From positions 1-18,069 of the forward strand of contig JAZOML010000052.1 of the NCBI GenBank assembly GCA_045653945.1: DNA of 18,069 nt. The letters run 5' to 3'. This stretch comes from SIG673 sp045653945 (GTDB lineage: Bacteria; Bacillota; Clostridia; Oscillospirales; CAG-272). The position numbers were made by a program, and so were the translations under genes. How positions within the stretch are numbered: the stretch's first letter is position 1; every line of letters starts with the position of its first letter. The notes beneath the pieces were generated by a model. That model saw only the letters and a program-made list of their open reading frames with translations. It did not search any database and was not told the DNA's origin. Below, piece after piece: positions 8,189 to 15,745 of the stretch.

Positions 8189-9322
8189 TTATTCCTTAGT
8201 TTTTTTCTTTTTTTCATAAAGTGAGAGTGTCTTTTCTACCATATCCGTCCAAGAGTATTTGGAGCAAATATAATCCGATGCCCCCGACTTATATTTTTGT
8301 ACCGTTTCGGGTGAGCTGCAAAGCGTTTCAATTACATCGGTTAGCGCCTGTACGTTACCCTTTTCAAAGGTTACACCCGCATCTCCGATAACGTCCGCAC
8401 ACTCGGGAATATCCGAGGTAAGGCAGCAGTTACCGTAGCTCATAGCCTCGAGAAGGCTAAGCGGCATACCCTCAAGAAAGGACGGTAGTGTATAAATATA
8501 GGCGTTACTATAAAGCTCTTCAAGTAATGTGCCCTGTACAAAGCCTGTAAATATTATTCTTGAATCGTCTTTTGCAAGTTCTCGCATTTCATCTTCAAAA
8601 GCCTTGGTGTCCGACGAGCCACCAGCAATAACGAGCTTCTTGTCAGTTTTAGTTTGTTTATACGCCTCGATAAGCTCACGCACACCCTTTTCGGGTACAA
8701 TTCTACCAAGGTACAGTATATAACTGTCTTTTGTAAGACCGAATTTTTCGGTTATTTCATTTGCTTGTCTTAAAGTTGCCTTATCAACGCCATTGGGGAT
8801 ATATACCGTTTCTCTCCCGTAGGTATCTGCAAAATATTGCTTTACGCCCTGGCTGAGTACGATTATCGCATCAGCGCGTTTAACCGCACATTTTTCACCT
8901 CTTCTTATATACCAAGAGGCGAACCTTCCCCATTTGGCTCTTTGGTGGTCAAGACCGTGTATAGTTGCTATACATCTTTTGCCGAAAAGCTTAGGAAGCC
9001 ATAGCATAGCGCAAGGGCCTTCAGCATGAAAATGGACAACGTCGTATTTACCAAAAGCGGCTCGTACGGCTGCCGAAAAGGATGCGGTCATCGCCGCAAG
9101 TCCTCTCCTTTTAACTGTCCAAACACTTTTCAAGCGAACGCCCTTGTATTCCTTCAATGATTTTTCATCGTAAGCTGCTCCACTAACATGATGTCCTTTG
9201 CGGTTATAGCAGGTTACGGTATGTCCCATATCCGCCATTTCCGTCGAAAGCTTTTCAACAACAATCTCAACACCACCCTCTCGCGAGGGTATTCTTTTGT
9301 GTCCGAGCATTGCTATACGCAT
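8189..9322 (-). CDS. GT4 glycosyltransferase (Cps2T/rhamnosyltransferase-like N-terminus)
   Basis: A 377-residue GT-B glycosyltransferase. The start is placed at ATG 9320-9322 (MRIAMLGHKRIPSREGGVEI). The longer frame adds eleven residues that overlap the sugar transferase gene and look non-homologous. The weak site GGTGA is six bases upstream. The N-terminal IPSREGGVE motif resembles the DUF1972-type group that includes streptococcal Cps2T rhamnosyltransferase; that resemblance is from memory and does not prove the donor. Further signs are VVHFHAEGP near 95, the donor-half segment YLGRIVPEKGVRELIEAY near 204-221, and E284/E292 in FLEGMPLSLLEAMSYGN. It directly follows the initiating sugar transferase with one base between stop and start, so it probably adds the second sugar of the repeat unit. 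The tail is lysine-rich. Confidence 0.93.
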   Translation of the reverse strand: MRIAMLGHKRIPSREGGVEIVVEKLSTEMADMGHTVTCYNRKGHHVSGAAYDEKSLKEYKGVRLKSVWTVKRRGLAAMTASFSAAVRAAFGKYDVVHFHAEGPCAMLWLPKLFGKRCIATIHGLDHQRAKWGRFASWYIRRGEKCAVKRADAIIVLSQGVKQYFADTYGRETVYIPNGVDKATLRQANEITEKFGLTKDSYILYLGRIVPEKGVRELIEAYKQTKTDKKLVIAGGSSDTKAFEDEMRELAKDDSRIIFTGFVQGTLLEELYSNAYIYTLPSFLEGMPLSLLEAMSYGNCCLTSDIPECADVIGDAGVTFEKGNVQALTDVIETLCSSPETVQKYKSGASDYICSKYSWTDMVEKTLSLYEKKKKTKE

Positions 9323-9323
9323 T

Positions 9324-10010
9324 TTATTCACCATGTGCGCCAAAAACTGCGCCAACTGTTTTAAAAAGAATTTTTATATCCGTTAAAGGGCCGCGTTCTT
9401 CTATGTATTTAAGGTCAAGTGCAAGCCACTCTTCAAACGAAAGGGTATTTCGCTTTGGCTGTACCTGCCAATAGCAGGTAAGTCCGGGGGTAACCAAAAG
9501 TCTTTGCTTTTGCTCATCAGTATACTGTGCAACCTCTCTTGGAATTGGAGGACGCGGACCGACAAATGACATCTGACCTACAAAAACGTTCAAAAGCTGC
9601 GGAAGCTCATCAATACTTGTTTTGCGAATAAATTTGCCTATTCTTGTTATTCTCGGGTCTTCTTTTATTTTAAAAACAGGACCGTCCATTTCATTTTTAT
9701 CAAGAAGTGAGTCAAGCATTTTATCAGCATTTGGTACCATCGAACGGAATTTTAAGAAGTTGAATTCCTTTCCGTTTTTGCCCGTTCTCTTTTGTTTGAA
9801 AATAGGTGATGCTCCCGGGCTGTCAATAACTATGACGAGCATCAGTATTAGAGACGGCACGAGCAAAATGCTCATAAGTATCAATGATGCAAATATATCA
9901 AAAAGTCGTTTACTAAAGCTATAAAGGGGTTTTCGTCTTAACTTTACCGTCTGGGGGGTGCCGACATTACCTTCATTTTCGGTTGCCGGTGCTTCCAGTA
10001 TCTCGTTCAC
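9324..10010 (-). CDS. Initiating phosphoglycosyl transferase (bacterial sugar transferase)
   Basis: A 228-residue monotopic phosphoglycosyl transferase that would move a sugar-1-phosphate from a nucleotide sugar to undecaprenyl phosphate, the first step of repeat-unit assembly. In order: a short N-terminal extension, KRLFD (34-38), one hydrophobic re-entrant segment (38-63), KQKRTGKNGKEFNFLKFRSM (73-91 region), DPRITRIGKFIRKTSIDELP (118-137) with the catalytic D134-E135 pair, MSFVGPRP (147-154) and TPGLTCYWQV (174-183). It has only one membrane segment, so it is the short form without the four-helix bundle and CoA-binding-like domain of WbaP types. The start is GTG at 10008-10010, with GAGGAAA just upstream. 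It opens the glycosyltransferase part of the cluster, directly after the LCP gene. The sugar is not predictable from sequence alone. Confidence 0.96.
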   Translation of the reverse strand: MNEILEAPATENEGNVGTPQTVKLRRKPLYSFSKRLFDIFASLILMSILLVPSLILMLVIVIDSPGASPIFKQKRTGKNGKEFNFLKFRSMVPNADKMLDSLLDKNEMDGPVFKIKEDPRITRIGKFIRKTSIDELPQLLNVFVGQMSFVGPRPPIPREVAQYTDEQKQRLLVTPGLTCYWQVQPKRNTLSFEEWLALDLKYIEERGPLTDIKILFKTVGAVFGAHGE

Positions 10011-10032
10011 ACTAATTTCCTCTTACTTTTTA

Positions 10033-11004
10033 TTATTTTGGCTTATACATAAGCTTTGTTACAAGCTCTTTAATAGAGTCCTCGTTTGCATAGAATTCTA
10101 TATGCTCTGTTACCCTTGTAGTACCTGTATAAGTGTGTATATCTGATACGTCGTATTCTTCAATACTATCTATTAATTTATCCATTGAAGCTATACTCAT
10201 ATCCGACGCTGTGATAAATTCAGACATATCAACAAGCGTACTCATAGAAAAGTCCTCGTCAGACTTTAGCTTTTCGGTCAATTTAAGGTACAAAGCATTT
10301 AGGTATTGGCGCTGACGTTCCATTCTTGATGCGTTTGTGCTATCATCAAGACCGTATCTATGACGCACGTAATACAGCGCCTGCTCTCCCATAAGGGTTA
10401 CCGTTTCACCTTCTACAAGTGCAGAATCAAATTTGGTCATATCGTCTAGCACCGTAACCGTAACTCCACCAACGGCGTCGTTGAGCAATGCTACGGCGTC
10501 CATTGTAATAGCTGCGTAATGGCTTATCGGTATGCCGCAAAGAAGCATTGATACTGCCTTTGCAACGTTTCTTGCGCTTTCAGCACCGCCCTCACCGTAG
10601 GTGTGAGCAAGAGCGATTTGCTGAGTTACCGTTCCTACCTTTTTCCCGCCGATACCAAGGACGTTGATTTTAGCCATCGTATCCCTATTTATATGTATTG
10701 CGGAGCAGGTCTTGTTCTCGTGGTCAATGACAAGAAGCATCAAAAAGTCTGATTGCTGGTCGTTGTTATAGGAATCGTTTTCTATGTTTTTCTCAAATTT
10801 GTCAAGTCCCATTACAAGAACTGTTTCTACATTCTTACGAAGCTTATACTCTACACCGTCATATTCGATATAATCCGACTCGTAATCGATAACGGAGGGG
10901 TATTCGGGACCGCTGTTTTCCCATATATAAACGGCTATTATTCCGCCTATAATTATGGCTAAGATCAAAATAAGCGCAATTATTTTTAAGGTTTTACTTT
11001 TCAT
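10033..11004 (-). CDS. LytR-CpsA-Psr (LCP) family glycopolymer ligase
   Basis: A 323-residue membrane-anchored extracellular enzyme. Family members transfer undecaprenyl-pyrophosphate-linked glycopolymers to peptidoglycan, so the product here may be wall-attached. One N-terminal membrane helix (about 7-28) is followed by the LCP domain: VLVMGLDKFE (62-71), QQSDFLMLLVID (83-94), the HINRDT motif (104-109) with R107 and D108, and VRHRYGLDDSTNASRMERQR (213-232) carrying the conserved arginines that bind pyrophosphate. The family's usual RSDTMM motif is changed to QSDFLM. No accessory C-terminal LytR_C domain is seen. No clear ribosome binding site precedes the ATG; it may depend on coupling to the surface-protein gene 20 bases upstream. 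It precedes the sugar transferase gene by 22 bases. Confidence 0.95.
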   Translation of the reverse strand: MKSKTLKIIALILILAIIIGGIIAVYIWENSGPEYPSVIDYESDYIEYDGVEYKLRKNVETVLVMGLDKFEKNIENDSYNNDQQSDFLMLLVIDHENKTCSAIHINRDTMAKINVLGIGGKKVGTVTQQIALAHTYGEGGAESARNVAKAVSMLLCGIPISHYAAITMDAVALLNDAVGGVTVTVLDDMTKFDSALVEGETVTLMGEQALYYVRHRYGLDDSTNASRMERQRQYLNALYLKLTEKLKSDEDFSMSTLVDMSEFITASDMSIASMDKLIDSIEEYDVSDIHTYTGTTRVTEHIEFYANEDSIKELVTKLMYKPK

Positions 11005-11024
11005 TTAATTGATTTGCAGGGAAA

Positions 11025-11696
11025 TTATGCCTTTTTATTTTTCTTTTTCTTTTGAATTATTATAAGTATTATAATAATGAGAATTATTAACAATGCTCCG
11101 ATGCTACCACCTGCAATTCCGGCTACTGCTGCAGAGGAAATAGGAGCTTCACCTGTTCCATCGTGTGCAATTATTGCAAAGGGAGAAAAGTCGTCTACGG
11201 TAAATGTAAGGCAACCGTCCTCAACGGTAGTTTCAACAAGCTCCCAAGAAGTGCCGTTGAAGTGCATAAGGGCAACAAAATTCTCAACAGTGTTAGGTCT
11301 AATAGTAATGGTAAATGCACCGCAGCTTTCGTGATTTGCACATCCTACGTGGCTGATATCGAAGAGATCGCTTACTGCAAGTGCAGAAGAGGGAATATTA
11401 TACTCATCAGCAATCGCTGCAAGGTCGGAATTGAGCTTGGAAAGGTCGTCGGTGTTCTTGATGGACTTATATGCTGCATTCATTTTAGCTAGTGCTGTCT
11501 CACCAAGAGAAGCACGATTGTCATAGGACTCAATAACGAGCTCTGCAAGACAGCCAACGTTTTCGTTAGTCGCGTTAACGAGTTTCGGTGCAGCTATTCC
11601 CGTAGGGCTTGCAACAAATGCGCCTGCTGCAAATGAACTAACAGTCATCGCAACGACGAGCGTTACAACCATTAACATTGTGAAAATCTTTTTCAT
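11025..11696 (-). CDS. Unknown membrane-anchored surface protein with four cysteines
   Basis: A 223-residue secreted protein I do not recognise. It has a signal peptide (1 to about 24, KK then a long hydrophobic run, SFAAGA at the likely cleavage site), an extracellular region of about 165 residues, a membrane helix made almost only of I and L (about 199-214), and a lysine-rich inner tail. The outer region contains C49, C119, C125 and C162, which could form two disulfides. Its end, LTFTVDDFSPFAIIAHDGTG (163-182), resembles the closing strands of repeated domains in Bacillota surface proteins. There is no sortase motif; the helix is the anchor. AGAGG lies seven to eight bases before the ATG. 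It sits between the cpsB-like and LCP genes, which suggests a role in export or attachment of the polymer, but that is inference. Confidence 0.85.
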   Translation of the reverse strand: MKKIFTMLMVVTLVVAMTVSSFAAGAFVASPTGIAAPKLVNATNENVGCLAELVIESYDNRASLGETALAKMNAAYKSIKNTDDLSKLNSDLAAIADEYNIPSSALAVSDLFDISHVGCANHESCGAFTITIRPNTVENFVALMHFNGTSWELVETTVEDGCLTFTVDDFSPFAIIAHDGTGEAPISSAAVAGIAGGSIGALLIILIIIILIIIQKKKKNKKA

Positions 11697-11732
11697 GATA
11701 GAACCTCTTTCTTATATATAGATTTTAATTTT

Positions 11733-12431
11733 TCACTTTTTTATTACAAAACTATCAAAAAGCTTTTGCATTTGAGTTAAGTACTCAGAATCAAGCTTTT
11801 CTTTTATAACCGCATTAGCTTGTGCTATTTTCGGTGTTCTGTCCTTTATGTTATGACAGTCCGATCCGATAAAGTGTATTTCATTTCTTTTAAGCTGCTT
11901 TATAGCTCTTCTTCGTGTTTTTATATTTACGAAATACGACGCATTGGATTGAAAAAGCACTCCCAAATCAAGAAGTCGATACCAAGCCTCATCCTTTTGG
12001 TACTTACGGTACCTTTCTGCGTGTGCTAGAACAAGCGAAATACTGCCCATACAAGCTATTTCAGTCAGCTCACGAAGTGCGTATTCGCTCCACTCATTCA
12101 TCGTCATTTCAAGAAGAAGTATTTTACTTTCTTCAAGACGCAGGTCATAAAGCTCCTTTAGTCTGCTTATACCAGGGAAATACGCAATTTCAGCCCCAAG
12201 CAGTATTTTAGGATGCTCCATTCCAACGAGTGCCTCAGAGAGCATTTCAAAGGACGCCTGACGTTTTTCAAAAAAGGACTCTGGATTGTCCCTTGAAGGA
12301 TAGAAATGCGGTGTTGCGCATACCGTGTCGACGCCTTGGCTAGCGAGCATTTGAAGTAATTTTAAGCTTTCCTCAACACTTGCAGAACCGTCATCAATAC
12401 ACGGGAGAATATGGCTGTGAAGATCGGTCAT
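11733..12431 (-). CDS. cpsB: CpsB-type PHP-domain protein-tyrosine phosphatase
   Basis: A 232-residue metal-dependent phosphatase of the PHP superfamily (CpsB/YwqE type), which removes phosphate from the tyrosine tail of the partner kinase and so tunes polymer length and amount. Metal ligands are visible in order: D3-x-H5-x-H7 in MTDLHSHILP, D13/D14, H42 in ATPHFYP, E81 in GAEIAYFPG, H137 in LAHAERY, and D191-x-H193 in GSDCHN. Length is slightly under that of typical CpsB. The ATG overlaps the kinase stop by one base (TAATG), which implies translational coupling of kinase and phosphatase. Acting on the kinase encoded just upstream is well established for the family and inferred here. The gene order chain-length protein, kinase, phosphatase is the reverse of the streptococcal order, where cpsB comes first. 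Confidence 0.95.
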   Translation of the reverse strand: MTDLHSHILPCIDDGSASVEESLKLLQMLASQGVDTVCATPHFYPSRDNPESFFEKRQASFEMLSEALVGMEHPKILLGAEIAYFPGISRLKELYDLRLEESKILLLEMTMNEWSEYALRELTEIACMGSISLVLAHAERYRKYQKDEAWYRLLDLGVLFQSNASYFVNIKTRRRAIKQLKRNEIHFIGSDCHNIKDRTPKIAQANAVIKEKLDSEYLTQMQKLFDSFVIKK

Positions 12432-13210
12432 TATTTGTTATCCCCTTCATACGGTGATTTTTTGTAGTAACCTGAATCTTTGCTATATTTATAAAGTTTT
12501 TTGTAGTATCTACTTCTCTTGTAGCGACCGTATATTGTATTATCGGAATTACTTTGGTTCATTACAATACCAAGGAGCTTAACTCCCGAAAGTTCAAGCT
12601 GCTTGATGCACTGAGAAAGCTCACGGCGTTCCGAGTAATTTTCACGCACAACAACTATCATACCGTCAAGAAGCGGGGAAATAACCATTGCATCGGATAC
12701 GATGTTAACGGGAGGAAGGTCAAATATTATGTAATCGTAGTCGTTTTTCACTTCCTCGACAATCTTTTTCATTTGTGCAGAACCGAGCATCTCGGTAGGA
12801 TTAGGAGGTACGTCGCCTGCTGTAAGTATCGACCAGCTATCAAGCTTATCATAAAGATTAATTGTCGTAGCCTTATCAACCTCACCTACTATAAGATTCG
12901 AAAGTCCGGGTGTACTGCAAATTTCAAGCTTTTTAGCAACTGAAGGAAGACGAAGGTCTGCATCAATAAGAAGAACCTTCTTGCCAGTTTCAGCAATAGC
13001 ATATGAAAGGTTAATTGCCGTAGTTGATTTACCCTCTCCACGAAGGGAGCTTGTTACTCCAACCATCTTGCACTTTTTTTCATCCGGAAGCGTAAACATC
13101 AGGTTTGTACGAAGAAGCTTATAGGCTTCCGTTGCTACAAAGCCGAGCTTATTATGAAGCATTCCTGTTTTATTTTCTATTTTTTCATTTGTTTGTGTAT
13201 TCTTATACAT
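12431..13210 (-). CDS. cpsD: CpsD-type bacterial tyrosine autokinase
   Basis: A 259-residue cytoplasmic BY-kinase, counted from the ATG at 13208-13210. The longer frame (24 more residues) is read through the upstream gene's tail and has no ribosome binding site, whereas GGAGG lies eight bases before the chosen ATG. Motifs: Walker A SLRGEGKST (55-63), Walker A' VLLIDADLR (79-87) and Walker B IIFDLPP (161-167, D164). The C-terminal tail (227-254) holds nine tyrosines, the autophosphorylation cluster, amid lysine and arginine. It works with the membrane activator encoded just upstream and is reset by the PHP phosphatase downstream. Start and upstream stop overlap (ATGTATAA). As in other Bacillota, activator and kinase are separate proteins. 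Assignment to the family is firm; the polymer it controls is inferred from context. Confidence 0.95.
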   Translation of the reverse strand: MYKNTQTNEKIENKTGMLHNKLGFVATEAYKLLRTNLMFTLPDEKKCKMVGVTSSLRGEGKSTTAINLSYAIAETGKKVLLIDADLRLPSVAKKLEICSTPGLSNLIVGEVDKATTINLYDKLDSWSILTAGDVPPNPTEMLGSAQMKKIVEEVKNDYDYIIFDLPPVNIVSDAMVISPLLDGMIVVVRENYSERRELSQCIKQLELSGVKLLGIVMNQSNSDNTIYGRYKRSRYYKKLYKYSKDSGYYKKSPYEGDNK

Positions 13211-14021
13211 TTGTCTCGCCTCCGTTCTTTGTGCTGTGGTAACCATGATAACCGTTATAGTTACCGTATGTTCCCGAACCATATCCCTTATTGTTTGTGT
13301 TCAGGTCAGGAATTTTAGCGAGTATCGGCAGGTCATACATCTCGATAACCTGATTTTCATTTCGAATAGTATCGTCAAGAAGTGCAAAGAATGCAAAGAA
13401 TGCACATCCGAGAACAAAGCCTACCAAAGCTCCGATAATTGTATTTTTGGTTATGTTCGGAGATACCTTTGATTCATAAAGCTCTGCTTCCTGTACTACC
13501 TTCAGAGTAGCATCATCTCCAAATACGTATTCAACTCTCCCCTTCATAACCTCAGCTATACTTTCTGCTATATAAGCCGCCTCTTTAGCATTACCCGTTG
13601 TAACCGTTATTTGAAAAATTTCAGTTTCGGGAGAAGGGTCTGCGCTTACAATAGAAAGCAATTGTCCCCAGCTGTATTTTTTAGCAAGCTCCGCCGTTTC
13701 TGGCTTTTCCTTGAGGTTATCTACAACTGCCTCCATTGTATCCCTTGTATTAAGGATTTCTATGTACGTATTAACAAGGCTTTGAGACGCACTAAGATTT
13801 GATGCAGTCAAACCTCCAACGTCTATTGTCGAGGTTTTTACGAATACGTTAATGTGAGACGAGTATTTCGGTTTTACAAAAAGAGTTGTATATCCGAATG
13901 CGAGTGCTCCGACAATTATAGTAACCAAGGCTATCGCCCATGCTCTTTTTATCAGAGTTTTGAATATGTGCAATAAGTCGACAACCTCACTGTCTTTTCG
14001 CACTGATGTGTTCTTTTCCAT
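13203..14021 (-). CDS. cpsC: CpsC/YveK-type chain-length determinant (Wzz family, kinase activator)
   Basis: A 272-residue membrane protein with two helices (about 27-47 and 193-215) flanking an extracellular domain of about 145 residues. It is the polysaccharide co-polymerase and kinase activator of Bacillota capsule systems. The Wzz N-terminal region is seen in VDLLHIFKTLIKRAWAIALV and the second-helix entry in VSPNITKNTIIGALVGFVLG, followed by the cytoplasmic LLDDTIRNENQV and LPILAKIPDL. The cytoplasmic end is unusual: 243-262 is very rich in G, Y, N and H (five tyrosines in about 15 residues), in addition to the tyrosine tail of the kinase. AGGAG precedes the ATG by eight bases. The stop overlaps the kinase start. 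It begins 33 bases after the nucleotidyltransferase gene. Confidence 0.94.
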   Translation of the reverse strand: MEKNTSVRKDSEVVDLLHIFKTLIKRAWAIALVTIIVGALAFGYTTLFVKPKYSSHINVFVKTSTIDVGGLTASNLSASQSLVNTYIEILNTRDTMEAVVDNLKEKPETAELAKKYSWGQLLSIVSADPSPETEIFQITVTTGNAKEAAYIAESIAEVMKGRVEYVFGDDATLKVVQEAELYESKVSPNITKNTIIGALVGFVLGCAFFAFFALLDDTIRNENQVIEMYDLPILAKIPDLNTNNKGYGSGTYGNYNGYHGYHSTKNGGETNV

Positions 14022-14054
14022 TTTGTTTGCTCCTGTGTATTTCCTTTTTTATTT

Positions 14055-15251
14055 TTATTTTGATTTCCATATATAATGCATTTCGCGCGAGTTAACCTTA
14101 GGATTTCTGAAAATTCCGCGTATTAATCTCCAACACCACCAAAACGGTATTAATATTTTCGTTTTGTATACGAATGGGTGGTTTAGCTTGTAGTAATCAA
14201 GACTGGGGAAAATACGGGACATAAAGTATTTAACTCTTGCGCCAAACGTAATTTCGTTGTTAGCATCCATTAAACGCATAAACTGCTGTGTATTTTGTTC
14301 TGCCGTTCCAAACGTGCCTGACAAAATATGTACTCTTAGCATCTGCTTTTCGGCATCGTTTAAGTGTATCAGAATATCGTCCGGGTGCTCACATTCCGTT
14401 TCAAACATAATCTTAGCAAGCATAGAAGATATACTTTCAAACTTTGATAACCCAAGTTTTTGCAGCTCTGCATCTATGTATTCAAAATTCAGGCTTTCGC
14501 CCTTTGTCTTACGGTATATATACGTATCCATAAGAGAACGTATTCCCACTCCGCATTCTTTAAAATGCTTGTATGCGTGTGTTATTAAATAAATGTAGAA
14601 ATCCTCGTCAGTAAATTGGTATTCACTCTGATTTCCGTCAACCTTTACCAGCCTGTCCTTTACGTTGGCATAATAATCATACTCAGTTTTGGTACGTTTT
14701 ATGTTAAAAAACAGTGCATGGTGCATTTCAAAATAGAATTTTGTACCGTCTTTTTTGTAGGTGTCGGGGTGTTCAACACCATAGTAGACTATCTCATACC
14801 CCTGCGATAGCATATAATCCCTTATTTCCTCGCGGCGTTCAGGGTCAATCAAGATATCGTTATCCGACATTTGCCTCATTCCAAGACGCGGATAGTAATT
14901 TTGCATTACCGCGCCCTTCATTTGCATATACCAAATTCTGTTTTTCTCCAAAAAATCAAGAAGCGCTTGCCTCTCCATATCAAAGAAAACGAGTCTTTGA
15001 AGTATTTGGCTATGTGCTATTCGCCACCTTTTAATGAGTTCTTTATCAAGTTCATAATCGGGATATTCTTTTATAAATCTATCAATTGCCATATAGGTTA
15101 TTGCAAGCATTGAATGTCTTGATGCTTGATGATAAACCTTGTCAAATTCCATTGACTCTATGGCTTTAGGCTCGGGACACCTACCGTGTAGTGCACAGTA
15201 GGTCAGATATATTACTGCCCTACCGCTTGAAAGCCTTTTTGTTTCGTCCAC
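14055..15251 (-). CDS. NTP_transf_5 family nucleotidyltransferase
   Basis: A 398-residue protein of the uncharacterised nucleotidyltransferase family (NTP_transf_5, PF14907 by recollection). The core is IWYMQMKGAVMQNYYPRLGM (106-125) followed by RQMSDNDILID (126-136), where D130-N-D132 is the metal-binding pair on the polymerase-beta-like fold. A helical C-terminal part follows, with HAYKHFKECGVGIRSLMD near 230-250. The start is GTG at 15249-15251 with AAGGAG seven bases upstream. Family members lie near exosortase-type polysaccharide loci and in some phosphorylated lasso-peptide clusters, always with unclear function. Here it is 11 bases after the protease-like gene and directly before the cpsC-like gene. 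It may transfer a nucleotidyl group to a protein, peptide or small molecule; this is not established. Confidence 0.88.
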   Translation of the reverse strand: MDETKRLSSGRAVIYLTYCALHGRCPEPKAIESMEFDKVYHQASRHSMLAITYMAIDRFIKEYPDYELDKELIKRWRIAHSQILQRLVFFDMERQALLDFLEKNRIWYMQMKGAVMQNYYPRLGMRQMSDNDILIDPERREEIRDYMLSQGYEIVYYGVEHPDTYKKDGTKFYFEMHHALFFNIKRTKTEYDYYANVKDRLVKVDGNQSEYQFTDEDFYIYLITHAYKHFKECGVGIRSLMDTYIYRKTKGESLNFEYIDAELQKLGLSKFESISSMLAKIMFETECEHPDDILIHLNDAEKQMLRVHILSGTFGTAEQNTQQFMRLMDANNEITFGARVKYFMSRIFPSLDYYKLNHPFVYKTKILIPFWWCWRLIRGIFRNPKVNSREMHYIWKSK

Positions 15252-15262
15252 CGTAGGTCTCC

Positions 15263-15745
15263 TTATTTGTGTTTTTTTCTAAAAATTCGATGTTTTAGCG
15301 CTGACATTACATGCCTGAAAAAACGAGTGTAATGCCATATTCTGCAATACGCACGATAGGAAAACGATTTTACTGATTTTCTCTTGCCATTTCTTGTAAA
15401 TTCGCTGACCACTGCGAGCACGCTTTCGTGAGATACGCCCGGCTCAGTTTTATATTGATTATCGCCGATGCAGGTGTATGTATCGCCATTTATCTTAACT
15501 ATTCTATGCAATACATAGACGCCACTTTCACGCCTATATAAAGGTATATCGTATTTTTTTAGTCTACCTGTTACCGGGGATAACACAACGCTATCGCGCC
15601 CCTGTACGAGCATTGGTAGCATACTGATACCCTTTGGCATAAAATTGACGGATTTACCGTTTTTTACGCTTTCTTCTATCAGGAGTGCAAGAGCCTCCAT
15701 TGGTGCAATATGAAGCTCTGGAGAGCCATATTCCTTTTTATCCAT
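15263..15745 (-). CDS. Soluble S24/S26 (SipW-type) signal-peptidase-like protein
   Basis: A 160-residue protein, counted from the ATG at 15743-15745. GGAAGG lies a few bases upstream and the ATG overlaps the lipoprotein stop (ATGGATAA). A six-residue longer start is possible but lacks support. The catalytic serine motif is PKGISMLP (S41). The second catalytic position has histidine in VLHRIVKINGD (H80), as in ER-type/SipW peptidases, and IGDNQ (93-97) matches their G-D-N box. Unlike true signal peptidases it has no hydrophobic N- or C-terminal helix; the ends are basic and aromatic. It should therefore be cytoplasmic or peripheral. It lies 1.7 kb downstream of the 53-residue peptide gene, between a lipoprotein gene and a nucleotidyltransferase gene. 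A leader-removing protease is an attractive guess. It could also be a non-secretory S24-like regulator, though no helix-turn-helix is seen. Confidence 0.82.
   Translation of the reverse strand: MDKKEYGSPELHIAPMEALALLIEESVKNGKSVNFMPKGISMLPMLVQGRDSVVLSPVTGRLKKYDIPLYRRESGVYVLHRIVKINGDTYTCIGDNQYKTEPGVSHESVLAVVSEFTRNGKRKSVKSFSYRAYCRIWHYTRFFRHVMSALKHRIFRKKHK

Noticed and set aside
9323..9355. Eleven-residue N-terminal extension of the GT4 enzyme
   Set aside because: It overlaps the sugar transferase end, and family alignment by eye starts at MRIAMLG.
13211..13282. N-terminal extension of the tyrosine kinase by 24 residues
   Set aside because: The extension is read through the tail of the chain-length gene in another frame and lacks a ribosome binding site; GGAGG supports the ATG at 13208-13210.
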